Positions 52,260-60,588 of a stretch of 64,000 nt of DNA are shown here, piece after piece (position 1 is the first letter of the stretch; each line of letters begins with the position of its first letter). The DNA is from JAEYZS01 sp964469265. GTDB lineage: Bacteria > Bdellovibrionota > Bdellovibrionia > Bdellovibrionales > JAEYZS01. Where the stretch lies: positions 1 to 64,000 of the forward strand of contig CAYXYF010000006.1 of assembly GCA_964469265.1 (NCBI GenBank), in the 5' to 3' direction. The position numbers and the translations under genes were made by a program. The notes below the pieces were generated by a model that saw only the letters and a program-made list of their open reading frames with translations, did not search any database and was not told the origin of the DNA.

Positions 52260-53132
52260 CTATTTTCTGTCAAACCTTTTAGCGAAATCACATCTCTGAC
52301 AAAGATCTTCTTTAAGAACTTTTTGCAAAAAACCTTCTTTCATCGCAACTGCTCGTGAGGATGTTAGAATTGAATTAAGATCGTTTTCTAAACAATTGCC
52401 TAGCGGAATCTCAGCTTCTTTATCTAGACAACACGGTACTACAGTACCGTCTGCATGAATCCCTACATGATGAGTAAGTGCATGGCAAAAACCGCTGCTG
52501 GACCGTATAGGCTGCTCCATACTTGGCCATTCAAATCTTGAATCAAAATTAATATATAAACGATTTAAAACTTTATATCCTTTAGCTCGCCGAATATCGA
52601 TTTTCAGTTGTGAAAAACTAAAGTTATATTTATTTTCAATAAGTTCACGAATGGCTTGGTTCTTGGGCGATAAACTCATTGGGTCTGACAGGTCCCAGAT
52701 TCGGTAGTTAATATATAGATCAGGTCTGACTTTAAACGCACGATCAACAAAAGCGAATACTTTTGAGATATAAGGCTCAACATCCTTTAAGCGATGATTC
52801 GCCTCAAAACTATGAATCGAAATATTCACTTGTCGAACAGTTGGATTAAACAATAAATCCATTTTACTTGGGTTCAACAACACCCCGTTTGTCGTTAAAT
52901 TGACAGGCACGGAGTGCTTCTCGCATATCTTTAGAATTTCCTCAAAGTGCGGATGCCCTAAAGGCTCCCCCATCAAATGAAGAGCCACCTCTTTTGTTTT
53001 TTCTTTTACCTGAATAATGACTTTCTCAAAACTGTCGATTTCCATTATTTTTTTATTACGCTCAACTGGCGGGCAGAAATCACACTGCAAATTGCAGATA
53101 TTTGAAATTTCAACGTAGACTCGTTCAAACAT
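52260..53132 (-). CDS. Radical SAM protein with SPASM-like C-terminus
   Basis: 290 aa. The 4Fe-4S/SAM site is Cys13-X3-Cys17-X2-Cys20 in 'SNICNLQCDFCPPVERN', with the GGE-equivalent in 'LHLMGEPLGHPHF' and 'NLTTNGVLL'. The C-terminal region has 'GFCHALTHH', 'GTVVPCCLDKEAEIPLGN' and 'DLCQRCDFAKRF', a SPASM-type auxiliary cluster site. SPASM proteins modify peptides or enzymes. No short precursor peptide gene is evident nearby. Start at ATG 53132 lies 2 bases after the SrkA stop; ATG 53147 is possible. Confidence 0.82.
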   Translation of the reverse strand: MFERVYVEISNICNLQCDFCPPVERNKKIMEIDSFEKVIIQVKEKTKEVALHLMGEPLGHPHFEEILKICEKHSVPVNLTTNGVLLNPSKMDLLFNPTVRQVNISIHSFEANHRLKDVEPYISKVFAFVDRAFKVRPDLYINYRIWDLSDPMSLSPKNQAIRELIENKYNFSFSQLKIDIRRAKGYKVLNRLYINFDSRFEWPSMEQPIRSSSGFCHALTHHVGIHADGTVVPCCLDKEAEIPLGNCLENDLNSILTSSRAVAMKEGFLQKVLKEDLCQRCDFAKRFDRK

Positions 53133-53134
53133 TC

Positions 53135-54079
53135 CTACAAACTCCATGCGATTTTTTCGAGCTGTTCTGTTTCCTGTGCCCAGTAGGTATAAGAGAAGAA
53201 GTCTGGAAATAATCGCGGAAATGATGGGTCACTCCATCGCACAGCAATCCACTTTGCATAGTGTATGATACGTAGGCCTCGCAATGGTTCAAAAAGTTCA
53301 ACTTGGGATTCATCAAAGTCTCGGATCTCAGTATAACCGCTAAGGAGCTCATCGACCTCTTCGTTAAATCGGTCTTGACTTAATAACATCCAAAAATCTT
53401 GCGCCTCTGGTCCATTACAAAAATCATCAAAGTCCACAAAAAAGAATCGCGTGCCGTCATCAAGCAGGTTCCCTCTGTGGCAATCACCATGGATCCGTAT
53501 AAACCGAGAAGGCTCAAGCCTTTCTTCAAGAAACATTAAAATATCTTTTGCAGCCTTCTGATAGCGCGGCCACATTTCAACCGCGACTGTGTCTTTTAAA
53601 ATTTCAAGGCTATCATATCCAAATGTCTTAGCTGTCATCGCCAGACGATCTTTCGCCTTAGACCGTGAACCCACATTATGAATAAGCGCTAGCGTGCGAC
53701 CAATCTTTGCAAAATCACCTGGGAGAAGCTCCTGGGGCATTCGCCCATAAAACTTAGGGAAAATGCTAAAAAGAATGTCTTTATGCTTAAAAACAGTTTC
53801 TTCCCCAAATTCAAAGGGTGCAACCACCTCAATTCCCTCTGCTTTCAAATCGAATAGAAACTGGTGTTCATCTAATATGGCATCTTTATTCCATCTGTGC
53901 GGCCGATAGAACTTGGCGATGACCTTTTCATTTTTTAGCGTGTTTTCTTCAAGACGTATCTCAAATACTCGATTTTCATAGGAATTCAGCTGACTAAATT
54001 CCCCCGTCGGCAGTAGCCCCAACTGCTCTACTCCAGCTAAAACCTCATCTGGCGTTAAATCATAGAAATTTTTCGTCAT
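53135..54079 (-). CDS. srkA: Stress response kinase SrkA (YihE/RdoA)
   Basis: 314 aa protein kinase-like fold (APH superfamily). The N-terminus 'FYDLTPDEVLAGVEQLGL', then 'LNSYENRVFEIRLEE', is the SrkA signature. The catalytic loop is 'IRIHGDCHRGNLLDDG' and the metal site 'FFVDFDDFCNGPEAQDFWML'. In E. coli SrkA counters stress-induced death, probably by phosphorylating proteins. ATG 54079 has AAGGA 7 bases upstream; a longer frame to 54172 is not supported. First gene of a three-gene minus-strand group with the radical SAM protein and MFS transporter. Confidence 0.92.
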   Translation of the reverse strand: MTKNFYDLTPDEVLAGVEQLGLLPTGEFSQLNSYENRVFEIRLEENTLKNEKVIAKFYRPHRWNKDAILDEHQFLFDLKAEGIEVVAPFEFGEETVFKHKDILFSIFPKFYGRMPQELLPGDFAKIGRTLALIHNVGSRSKAKDRLAMTAKTFGYDSLEILKDTVAVEMWPRYQKAAKDILMFLEERLEPSRFIRIHGDCHRGNLLDDGTRFFFVDFDDFCNGPEAQDFWMLLSQDRFNEEVDELLSGYTEIRDFDESQVELFEPLRGLRIIHYAKWIAVRWSDPSFPRLFPDFFSYTYWAQETEQLEKIAWSL

Positions 54080-54205
54080 CGCACGTTCCTTACCTCGATA
54101 AAATATATAAATCTTTTCCCTAAAGGGCATTCTATTTTTTTTGTTTTGGCAATTAACCGCTTTGTTCTCCATAATTGTTACAACTAAGCGTGGGGGACGC
54201 GGGGG

Positions 54206-55147
54206 ATGACGTATCTAGCAACTTTATTAAGCCTACTAGGACTTACGATTGTGCTTTATGCAAATACTGCATTAGGCATGTCGCAGGCTCATATCCCCTA
54301 TGAAATTCAAACCTATGTCGAAGCCTCAGTTCAACTCCAAATCGGAGAGGAATGGAGTCGTCAGAAGCTCATTAACTCTAGACCGACCAATTACCATCTT
54401 AACCGGTTGATACGCGCAACTGCACGAGTGAAAACTAAAGACTCTATTGGCTCTGCAGTTTACCTCGGGAAGTTTGGAGAACATCATCTTATGATGACAA
54501 ATCATCATGTCATCAACTCGGACTGCCGCGGAAAGGAAATTGAAATCCGATTTGAAGCATTGGGAGTTAAAACAAAATGCCTGCGCATTCTTGCAAAGTA
54601 TCCACAGCTGGAAACGACATTCTTTACAATCAATGTTTCGCACAGGTATAGGTCGCTATTTGAAAGCCTCGCCATGGAGATTGATTTTAATGACGTTGAA
54701 GCTGGCGAAAAACTTGTCACAGCAGGATACGGCAACCACCTTAATAAAAGTAGCGTCCTTACCTACGAAGACTCCAAGACCTGTGTTGTGGCTACACCTT
54801 CAAAAAGTTCTCGTTTTGTTAGAGTGAACAAACAATATCAAGCATGGACATTCCTTCATGCATGCGAAACTTCGACTGGTGACTCTGGCTCTGTCATTGT
54901 CAGTGAGAGAACTGGAAAGGTGGTGGGCCTTGTATGGGCAACATCAATGAACAAACACACGGATCTTAAAAACAGCAACACAGTTTTTGACTGGATTGCA
55001 AGACAGGATCCGCGCATGTGGGAGAATTTATCTCTCGCCGTCCCAACACGCTTTATCATGAACGAAATTTTTGTTTCTAAAAACGCAACTCTCCTAAGCT
55101 GGGTGGAACAAAATCGTTCCGTCGACGGCCATTTCGCCAAAAATTAA
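54206..55147 (+). CDS. Exported trypsin-like serine protease with altered triad
   Basis: 313 aa. The N-terminus is a signal peptide ending near 'ANTALG'. The chymotrypsin-fold part has His101 in 'MMTNHHVINSDC' and the nucleophile Ser227 in 'ETSTGDSGSVIVSERTGKVV', with 'GLVWAT' after it. Where the catalytic Asp is expected, the sequence reads 'QLETTFFTINV', with Glu136 in its place, so activity may be changed. Cys pairs suggest disulfides. Likely periplasmic or secreted. GGGGGACGC lies before the ATG. Confidence 0.75.
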   Translation: MTYLATLLSLLGLTIVLYANTALGMSQAHIPYEIQTYVEASVQLQIGEEWSRQKLINSRPTNYHLNRLIRATARVKTKDSIGSAVYLGKFGEHHLMMTNHHVINSDCRGKEIEIRFEALGVKTKCLRILAKYPQLETTFFTINVSHRYRSLFESLAMEIDFNDVEAGEKLVTAGYGNHLNKSSVLTYEDSKTCVVATPSKSSRFVRVNKQYQAWTFLHACETSTGDSGSVIVSERTGKVVGLVWATSMNKHTDLKNSNTVFDWIARQDPRMWENLSLAVPTRFIMNEIFVSKNATLLSWVEQNRSVDGHFAKN

Positions 55148-55273
55148 GCTCAGACATAATTTGGTCAGCAAATTGCAATTAACTCAGCTGTTACCAACCG
55201 TTGAGGCAGAAATTACCATTTGAGCAATGTTTGCTATGTAATTTCACTCATGCATTTTGTAATGGAGTAAAAA

Positions 55274-56119
55274 ATGCGATCAATTTTTGTAGTTTTATTC
55301 ATAAAATTTTTTGTACTTGGGGCCGCCGCAGGCACACCTTCCTATAGCGCCAAGATACTTCAGGGTGCCGAATATGATCGGCTTGAATCTCGTCTTTCGA
55401 CTTTGTCTGATGAAATACGCCTAAGACGGGAGAACATTCAAAAAGCGTCAGAATCATTTGTTGAGGCAAAAAAGCTTTTGGACTTGATGTTTGTATATGT
55501 GCTTGAAAGCCTTCACCATGATAATAAAAAACCGCAGTTCTCTCGTTTAACACAAATGTTAGATCACGAAGAGTTTCGTCAACACGTTTATTACCCTGTT
55601 CGCGTTGGAGTGTTTAACAAAGACGACTATTGGATCAGATTCACGGACCGAAGGTGTGTGAACTTAAACCCTGAAGAGGAAATTGAAACAGGCTTGTTTA
55701 TTCGAAGCTCAACTCCGATGTTTGAAAACCTTCGTTTCGGGAAAAGAAAACTTATTCTCACCGATAGCTTCATTGACACTCAGGGTGAGCATATACGATA
55801 TAAACTCGCCCACTATGAGTTTAAAAAACGTTCAAAGATTGCATCCATTGTGGATGCTTTTAGTAAAGCATCCGCTGCTATGATCCAGCACTATAATTGT
55901 GATTATGTTGAGCATACTAGAGAGCTTGAGAAAACATACGCCAACTCGTTGAATCGCTACCACTATCTTGCGAAGGTGTTAAATAAACGACCAAAAGAGT
56001 TTACGGTTGAGAAAGAAGCCGAGACCCTTGGAGAAATCTTTAGCGGGCTTATGCCAGCCGATGAGCCCAAAGCTGCGGATATAGAAACTACGGATACAGA
56101 AGTTCCACCTCAGAAATAA
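55274..56119 (+). CDS. Unknown exported protein
   Basis: 281 aa with a signal peptide ('FVVLFIKFFVLGAAAG'). I recognise no family. After it comes a helical, charged stretch (about 30-90, probably coiled coil), a mixed central part with 'VYYPVRVGVFNKDDYWIRF', a second helical part (200-260) and an acidic, Thr/Pro-rich tail. A single exported partner of the protease just upstream (126 bases) is conceivable. GGAG precedes the ATG. Confidence 0.55.
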   Translation: MRSIFVVLFIKFFVLGAAAGTPSYSAKILQGAEYDRLESRLSTLSDEIRLRRENIQKASESFVEAKKLLDLMFVYVLESLHHDNKKPQFSRLTQMLDHEEFRQHVYYPVRVGVFNKDDYWIRFTDRRCVNLNPEEEIETGLFIRSSTPMFENLRFGKRKLILTDSFIDTQGEHIRYKLAHYEFKKRSKIASIVDAFSKASAAMIQHYNCDYVEHTRELEKTYANSLNRYHYLAKVLNKRPKEFTVEKEAETLGEIFSGLMPADEPKAADIETTDTEVPPQK

Positions 56120-56803
56120 TCAAGTTGAACCATCGTCAGATAAAAATATTTTGTGAGAAGTTTGCAGCCTTTGCTGGTACTCTTCTCGCGAAATATATTT
56201 CCCCCCGAGGGACTCTAAAACTGGTGTAACCATTTGTATATCTATCCACTCAAGGCCTTGCGCCTCAAGAATGCGCGCCACTTCAAGCACGCAGAGCTTT
56301 GACACATTATCCTCCAGACCAAACATACTCTCTCCCGAAAAAACACCCGCAAGAAACACACCGTAGACTCCGCCCACAAGCTCTTTGTTATCTTTTCTGT
56401 AACACTCAACACACAAGATGTGACCCTCATCGTAGAGCTTGAGATAAGCATTTTTCATCTCCCCGTTTATCCAAGTTCCACCTTGATCTTTTCGCGGAAC
56501 CTTGGCGCAATAGTCGATCACATCTGGAAATTTACTATTTATTCGGAACTCATAAAGGTCTTTGTTTATTAACTTCTGAAGGGAACGCGGAACGTGAATC
56601 TCTTTAAAATCTAAAACTCCGCGTTCTAACGGCGAAAACCATAATAAGGGATATCCCTCGTGGGGCCACGGAAAGATCCCGTGAATGTACGCATCAATGA
56701 GAGTCTCTGTATCCAGATCTCCTCCGAAACACAAGACCCCGTCATCTGCCGCTGTTAATGGATCAGGAAAACTCGATATCTCAAAAAACTTTCTCAAATC
56801 CAT
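56120..56803 (-). CDS. aat: Leucyl/phenylalanyl-tRNA-protein transferase
   Basis: Adds Leu or Phe to N-terminal Arg or Lys of proteins, marking them for ClpAP through the N-end rule. 227 aa, typical. Seen: 'DGVLCFGGDLDTETLIDAY', 'GIFPWPHEGYPLLWFSPLER', 'VPRSLQKLI' and 'GGVYGVFLAGVFSGESMFG'. Its ATG shares one base with the recQ stop. Confidence 0.95.
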   Translation of the reverse strand: MDLRKFFEISSFPDPLTAADDGVLCFGGDLDTETLIDAYIHGIFPWPHEGYPLLWFSPLERGVLDFKEIHVPRSLQKLINKDLYEFRINSKFPDVIDYCAKVPRKDQGGTWINGEMKNAYLKLYDEGHILCVECYRKDNKELVGGVYGVFLAGVFSGESMFGLEDNVSKLCVLEVARILEAQGLEWIDIQMVTPVLESLGGKYISREEYQQRLQTSHKIFLSDDGST

Positions 56804-58269
56804 TATTCGTTCCTACAGTTGTCACACTTTCCGCAACGATCAAAATCTTCAAAACCAAAATATCGATAAATCTCCCGCGCTCGGCACTCCTTGGTCCCCA
56901 CCCATTGAACCAGCTTTAACAAATTCATCTGATTGCTTTTTAAGCGCGCATCAATTTTTTTTGCGTCTGTCAGAAGGTCTGGCAGATCACTAATTACCCG
57001 TAAGTTCTTCTCGGCAATATCTCCCTCGGTCACCTGCCAACGGTCAAAGAGGTTCAATGTTGTTTCAAGTCTGAAGTCTTTTCGGTTATAAAAATGCAAG
57101 TTCTCTCTTATGCCGTCGAGGCCCTCTTGGTTCGCCCGATCAATGTTGGACTTTAAGAACTGATAAACCCTTGAGATAAAATCACCATCGGGGTTTGCCC
57201 ACTTAATAAACTCCATTTGAATGGACACATCGTCTTCGTCATAAAGAACGTGGCACTCTGATTCTTCCCCGTCTCGGCCTGCTCGTCCCATCTCTTGGTA
57301 AAGGGATTCAATATTGCTGGGTATTTCAAAGTGAATAACGGCCCTAATGTTTTGCTTATCAATGCCTAGTCCGAAAGCAGGAGTAGCGAGGATTAATTCA
57401 TCTTCAGGCTGATCTGAGTTTATAAACTTTTTTTGCATCCGTTGCCGCAGCTGCCTTGGCAGCTGGCCGTGATATTTAAGATGCGCAAGTTTTTTATCAA
57501 TGCGCTGTGAACACTTTTCTAAAGTTGAAATGAGTGAAAAGTAAACAATCTTGGGCCCTTTAACCCGTTGTGCAATCTCAATTAACCTTTCAACCTTTTG
57601 TTCCTCTCCATAAAGATCGTTCACAAACAACTTTAAGTTTTCTCGCTTTATTCCTGAATGAAAAACCCTAGTCTTATCAACACCTAACCCCACTTGCTTC
57701 AAGATGTCCTTTTGCACTTCGGGGGTTGCAGTCGCGGTGAGCATAAGGGTTGTGGGCTCTCCCATAAACTTTCTCATCTCATGAATACGCGTATAATCTG
57801 GGCGGAAATCATGGCCCCACTCAGAGATACAGTGGGCTTCATCAATGGCAAGCAAACGGATATCATTTACTGCCAGGGCCTCCCTAAATTCCTTTTTACG
57901 AAATCTTTCAGGAGCCACAAAAATGATTTCATATTCTTTGTTTTTTAATTTTTTGTACCGCTTTTCGCGCTCGGTTTTTCCCAAAAGGGAATGAATCTCG
58001 GCAGCCCGAAAACCTCGCGCCCGGGCCTTTGCACCCTGATCCTGCATCAAGGCAATCAGCGGCGAAATCACAACGGTCAGGCCTCCGAGGATGCGTGCAG
58101 GGATTTGAAAACATAGGCTTTTTCCCATTCCTGTAGGCATTAAACAAAGGGTGTCCGTCCCCGCCAGGATGGAGTTAATTACGGCTTCTTGATCCCCTCT
58201 AAAAGCATCAAAACCGAAAACTTCTTTTAAAATATTGTGGGGCCTATTCTGGGCCTGAATTTCAGTCAC
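56803..58269 (-). CDS. recQ: ATP-dependent DNA helicase RecQ, short form
   Basis: 3'-5' helicase for recombination and fork repair. 488 aa, against about 600 in E. coli. Motif I 'LMPTGMGKSLCFQIPA', motif II 'DEAHCISEWGHDFRPDY', motif III 'MLTATATPEVQ', motif VI 'QEMGRAGRDG'. A zinc-binding end with Cys residues in 'KECRAREIYRYFG' and 'RCGKCDNC'. It stops right after the zinc site and so lacks the winged-helix and HRDC domains. The start is GTG with AAAGGACGG upstream. Confidence 0.93.
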   Translation of the reverse strand: MTEIQAQNRPHNILKEVFGFDAFRGDQEAVINSILAGTDTLCLMPTGMGKSLCFQIPARILGGLTVVISPLIALMQDQGAKARARGFRAAEIHSLLGKTEREKRYKKLKNKEYEIIFVAPERFRKKEFREALAVNDIRLLAIDEAHCISEWGHDFRPDYTRIHEMRKFMGEPTTLMLTATATPEVQKDILKQVGLGVDKTRVFHSGIKRENLKLFVNDLYGEEQKVERLIEIAQRVKGPKIVYFSLISTLEKCSQRIDKKLAHLKYHGQLPRQLRQRMQKKFINSDQPEDELILATPAFGLGIDKQNIRAVIHFEIPSNIESLYQEMGRAGRDGEESECHVLYDEDDVSIQMEFIKWANPDGDFISRVYQFLKSNIDRANQEGLDGIRENLHFYNRKDFRLETTLNLFDRWQVTEGDIAEKNLRVISDLPDLLTDAKKIDARLKSNQMNLLKLVQWVGTKECRAREIYRYFGFEDFDRCGKCDNCRNE

Positions 58270-58391
58270 AACATCCGTCCTTTTCCCGTTACTTTCTTCT
58301 TGTAAATCTCACGGCTTATGCTACTTTAGCAATCTTTAAATTTTATACAAATTTGAGACCCAAAAACCCCTTATCTACAGGCAGGAGAAAA

Positions 58392-60509
58392 ATGGCAAAA
58401 GATAAAGTCCCATTAGAGCATGTTCGTAATATCGGAATTTCCGCACACATTGACTCAGGTAAAACAACGCTCACTGAGCGTATTCTATTCTACACTGGTC
58501 GTATTCATCAAGTCCACGAAGTCCGCGGAAAAGACGGTGTCGGCGCAACAATGGATTCCATGGACCTCGAAAGAGAAAAGGGAATTACAATTAAGTCATC
58601 TGCGACTTACTGCCGTTGGAAAGATTACGAAATTAATATTATTGATACCCCAGGACACGTTGACTTCACAGTTGAAGTTGAGCGATCTCTCAGAGTTCTC
58701 GACGGTGCGATTCTCGTTCTCTGCTCAGTATCAGGTGTTCAAGCTCAAACTTTGACAGTTGATAGACAGATGAAGCGTTATAAAGTTCCAAGAATTGCTT
58801 TTGTAAATAAATGTGACCGCGTTGGAGCAAACCCTAGACGCGTTAAAGATCAAATTCGCGAGAAGCTAAAACTCAATGCAGCTTTGGTTCAACTTCCAAT
58901 CGGCCTAGAGGACAACCTTAAAGGCCAAGTGGATCTTGTAAAAATGGTCGCTTACTACTATGAGGGTGAAAGCGGAACACAAGTTGTTACGAAAGAGATT
59001 CCTGACGACATGCTTGAAGAAGCAAAAGCATCAAGAGCGGAGCTAGTTAGTATCGTAGCTGACTTCGACGACGCTGTTGGTGAGAAATTCCTAATGGAAG
59101 AAGAAGTGACTGCAGAAGAACTTCAGGCCGCTATCCGAAAAGGAACACTTGAGCTTAAATTCGTTCCAGTTATGTGTGGATCTGCTTACAAAAACACTGG
59201 TATCCAGGCACTACTTGATGGTGTCGGCAACTATCTTCCGTCTCCAAAAGAGATTGAAAACATCGCACTGAACATCGACAAAAAAGAAGAACGCCTTGTT
59301 CTTGAGTCTGATCCATCAAAGCCTCTTGTTATGCTTGCGTTCAAACTTGAGAAGTCACCCTATGGTCAGTTGACCTTTATGCGTATCTATCAAGGTACTG
59401 TTAAAAAAGGTGACATGATCCTTAACGTATCTGATGGTAAGAAGCTAAAAGTTCCACGCCTCGTGCGATTGCACGCAGACGACATGGAAGATATTGAATC
59501 GGCTTCTGCTGGTGACATTGTTGCAAGCTTTGGTATCGAGTGTGCATCAGGCGATACTTTCACTGACGGAAAAATGAACGTCACCGTTGAGTCTATGCAC
59601 ATTGCAGATCCAGTTATTTCATTAGCGATCGCGCCGAAAGACAAATCTGCAACAGCAAACTTCTCAAAAGCTCTAAACAAGTTTACTAAAGAAGATCCTA
59701 CTTTCAGAGTTCACAGAGACGAAGAGTCTGGTGAAACAATTATCTCTGGAATGGGAGAGCTTCACTTAGAAATTTACGTTGAGCGCATGAAGCGAGAGTT
59801 TGATACTGACGTTATTGTTGGTAAGCCACAGGTTGCATTTAGAGAAACAGTTGCAGCTCCTGTAGACTTCGTTACTGTTCATAAAAAGCAAACTGGTGGT
59901 GCTGGTCAGTACGCGAAGATCGGCGGTATTATGGCCCCTCTTCCGCCTTCTGAAGACAGCACTCAAACTTATGAGTTCGTCGATAAGATCGTCGGTGGAT
60001 CTATTCCTAGAGAATACATTCCTGCTTGTGACAAAGGTTTCCAAGAGCAGCTGAAAAAAGGTCTACTCACTGGATCTCCAGTCATCGGCGTTCAAATGAC
60101 GGTCAACGATGGTGGATTCCACCCAGTTGACTCCTCTGAGATGGCGTTTAGAATTTGTGCTCAAACTGCAATTCGTGAAGCTTACATGAAAGCAAGTCCC
60201 ACTGTTCTTGAGCCAATCATGAAAGTTGAGATTAGCGTTCCTGAAGAATTCCAAGGTGCAGTCATGGGTCAGATCAACCAAAAACGTGGTGTGATCATGG
60301 GCTCAACAACTGAGCACGGTGAAGCTGTCATCGAAAGCGAAGTGCCTTTAACAGAAATGTTTGGCTACTCGACAGACTTAAGATCTGCGACTCAAGGTAA
60401 AGGCCAGTTCTCTATGGAGTTTGCGAAGTACGCACCAGTACCAAAAACTATCCAAGAAGAAATGGTAAAAGAGTATCAGAAGAAGAGAGCTGAGGAGAGT
60501 AAGAAGTAA
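58392..60509 (+). CDS. fusA: Elongation factor G, EFG1 type with HIDSGKTT
   Basis: GTPase that moves tRNA and mRNA through the ribosome. 705 aa from ATG 58392 (AGGAGA upstream); a longer frame begins at 58353. G1 is 'AHIDSGKTT' at 18-26 rather than the usual 'AHIDAGKTTTTERIL', with 'LEREKGITIKSSA', 'DTPGHVDFT' and 'FVNKCDRVGA'. Domains II-V are complete ('GMGELHLEIYVERMKREF'). The Ser in G1 with 'LTERIL' after it resembles mitochondrial EFG1 and the spirochaete/planctomycete/delta group (spdEFG1). It stands alone, not with rpsL-rpsG-tuf, which also fits that group. Confidence 0.92.
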   Translation: MAKDKVPLEHVRNIGISAHIDSGKTTLTERILFYTGRIHQVHEVRGKDGVGATMDSMDLEREKGITIKSSATYCRWKDYEINIIDTPGHVDFTVEVERSLRVLDGAILVLCSVSGVQAQTLTVDRQMKRYKVPRIAFVNKCDRVGANPRRVKDQIREKLKLNAALVQLPIGLEDNLKGQVDLVKMVAYYYEGESGTQVVTKEIPDDMLEEAKASRAELVSIVADFDDAVGEKFLMEEEVTAEELQAAIRKGTLELKFVPVMCGSAYKNTGIQALLDGVGNYLPSPKEIENIALNIDKKEERLVLESDPSKPLVMLAFKLEKSPYGQLTFMRIYQGTVKKGDMILNVSDGKKLKVPRLVRLHADDMEDIESASAGDIVASFGIECASGDTFTDGKMNVTVESMHIADPVISLAIAPKDKSATANFSKALNKFTKEDPTFRVHRDEESGETIISGMGELHLEIYVERMKREFDTDVIVGKPQVAFRETVAAPVDFVTVHKKQTGGAGQYAKIGGIMAPLPPSEDSTQTYEFVDKIVGGSIPREYIPACDKGFQEQLKKGLLTGSPVIGVQMTVNDGGFHPVDSSEMAFRICAQTAIREAYMKASPTVLEPIMKVEISVPEEFQGAVMGQINQKRGVIMGSTTEHGEAVIESEVPLTEMFGYSTDLRSATQGKGQFSMEFAKYAPVPKTIQEEMVKEYQKKRAEESKK

Positions 60510-60561
60510 CACTTTTTATTTTTGCAATGGAACCTGACGCCAATTATTGTAAAATTCGATT

Positions 60562-60588
60562 TAAGCCCATGAGGACATCATGGGCTTA
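60562..60588 (+). promoter_or_regulatory. Hairpin covering ribosome-binding site and start codon of the CNNM gene
   Basis: Perfect 11-base inverted repeat TAAGCCCATGA / TCATGGGCTTA with loop GGACA. The GAGGA ribosome-binding site is in the loop and the edge of the left arm, and the ATG (60580-60582) lies in the right arm. In the mRNA it would hide the start, so translation may depend on opening of the hairpin. There is no T run, so it is a poor terminator for fusA. Confidence 0.6.
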
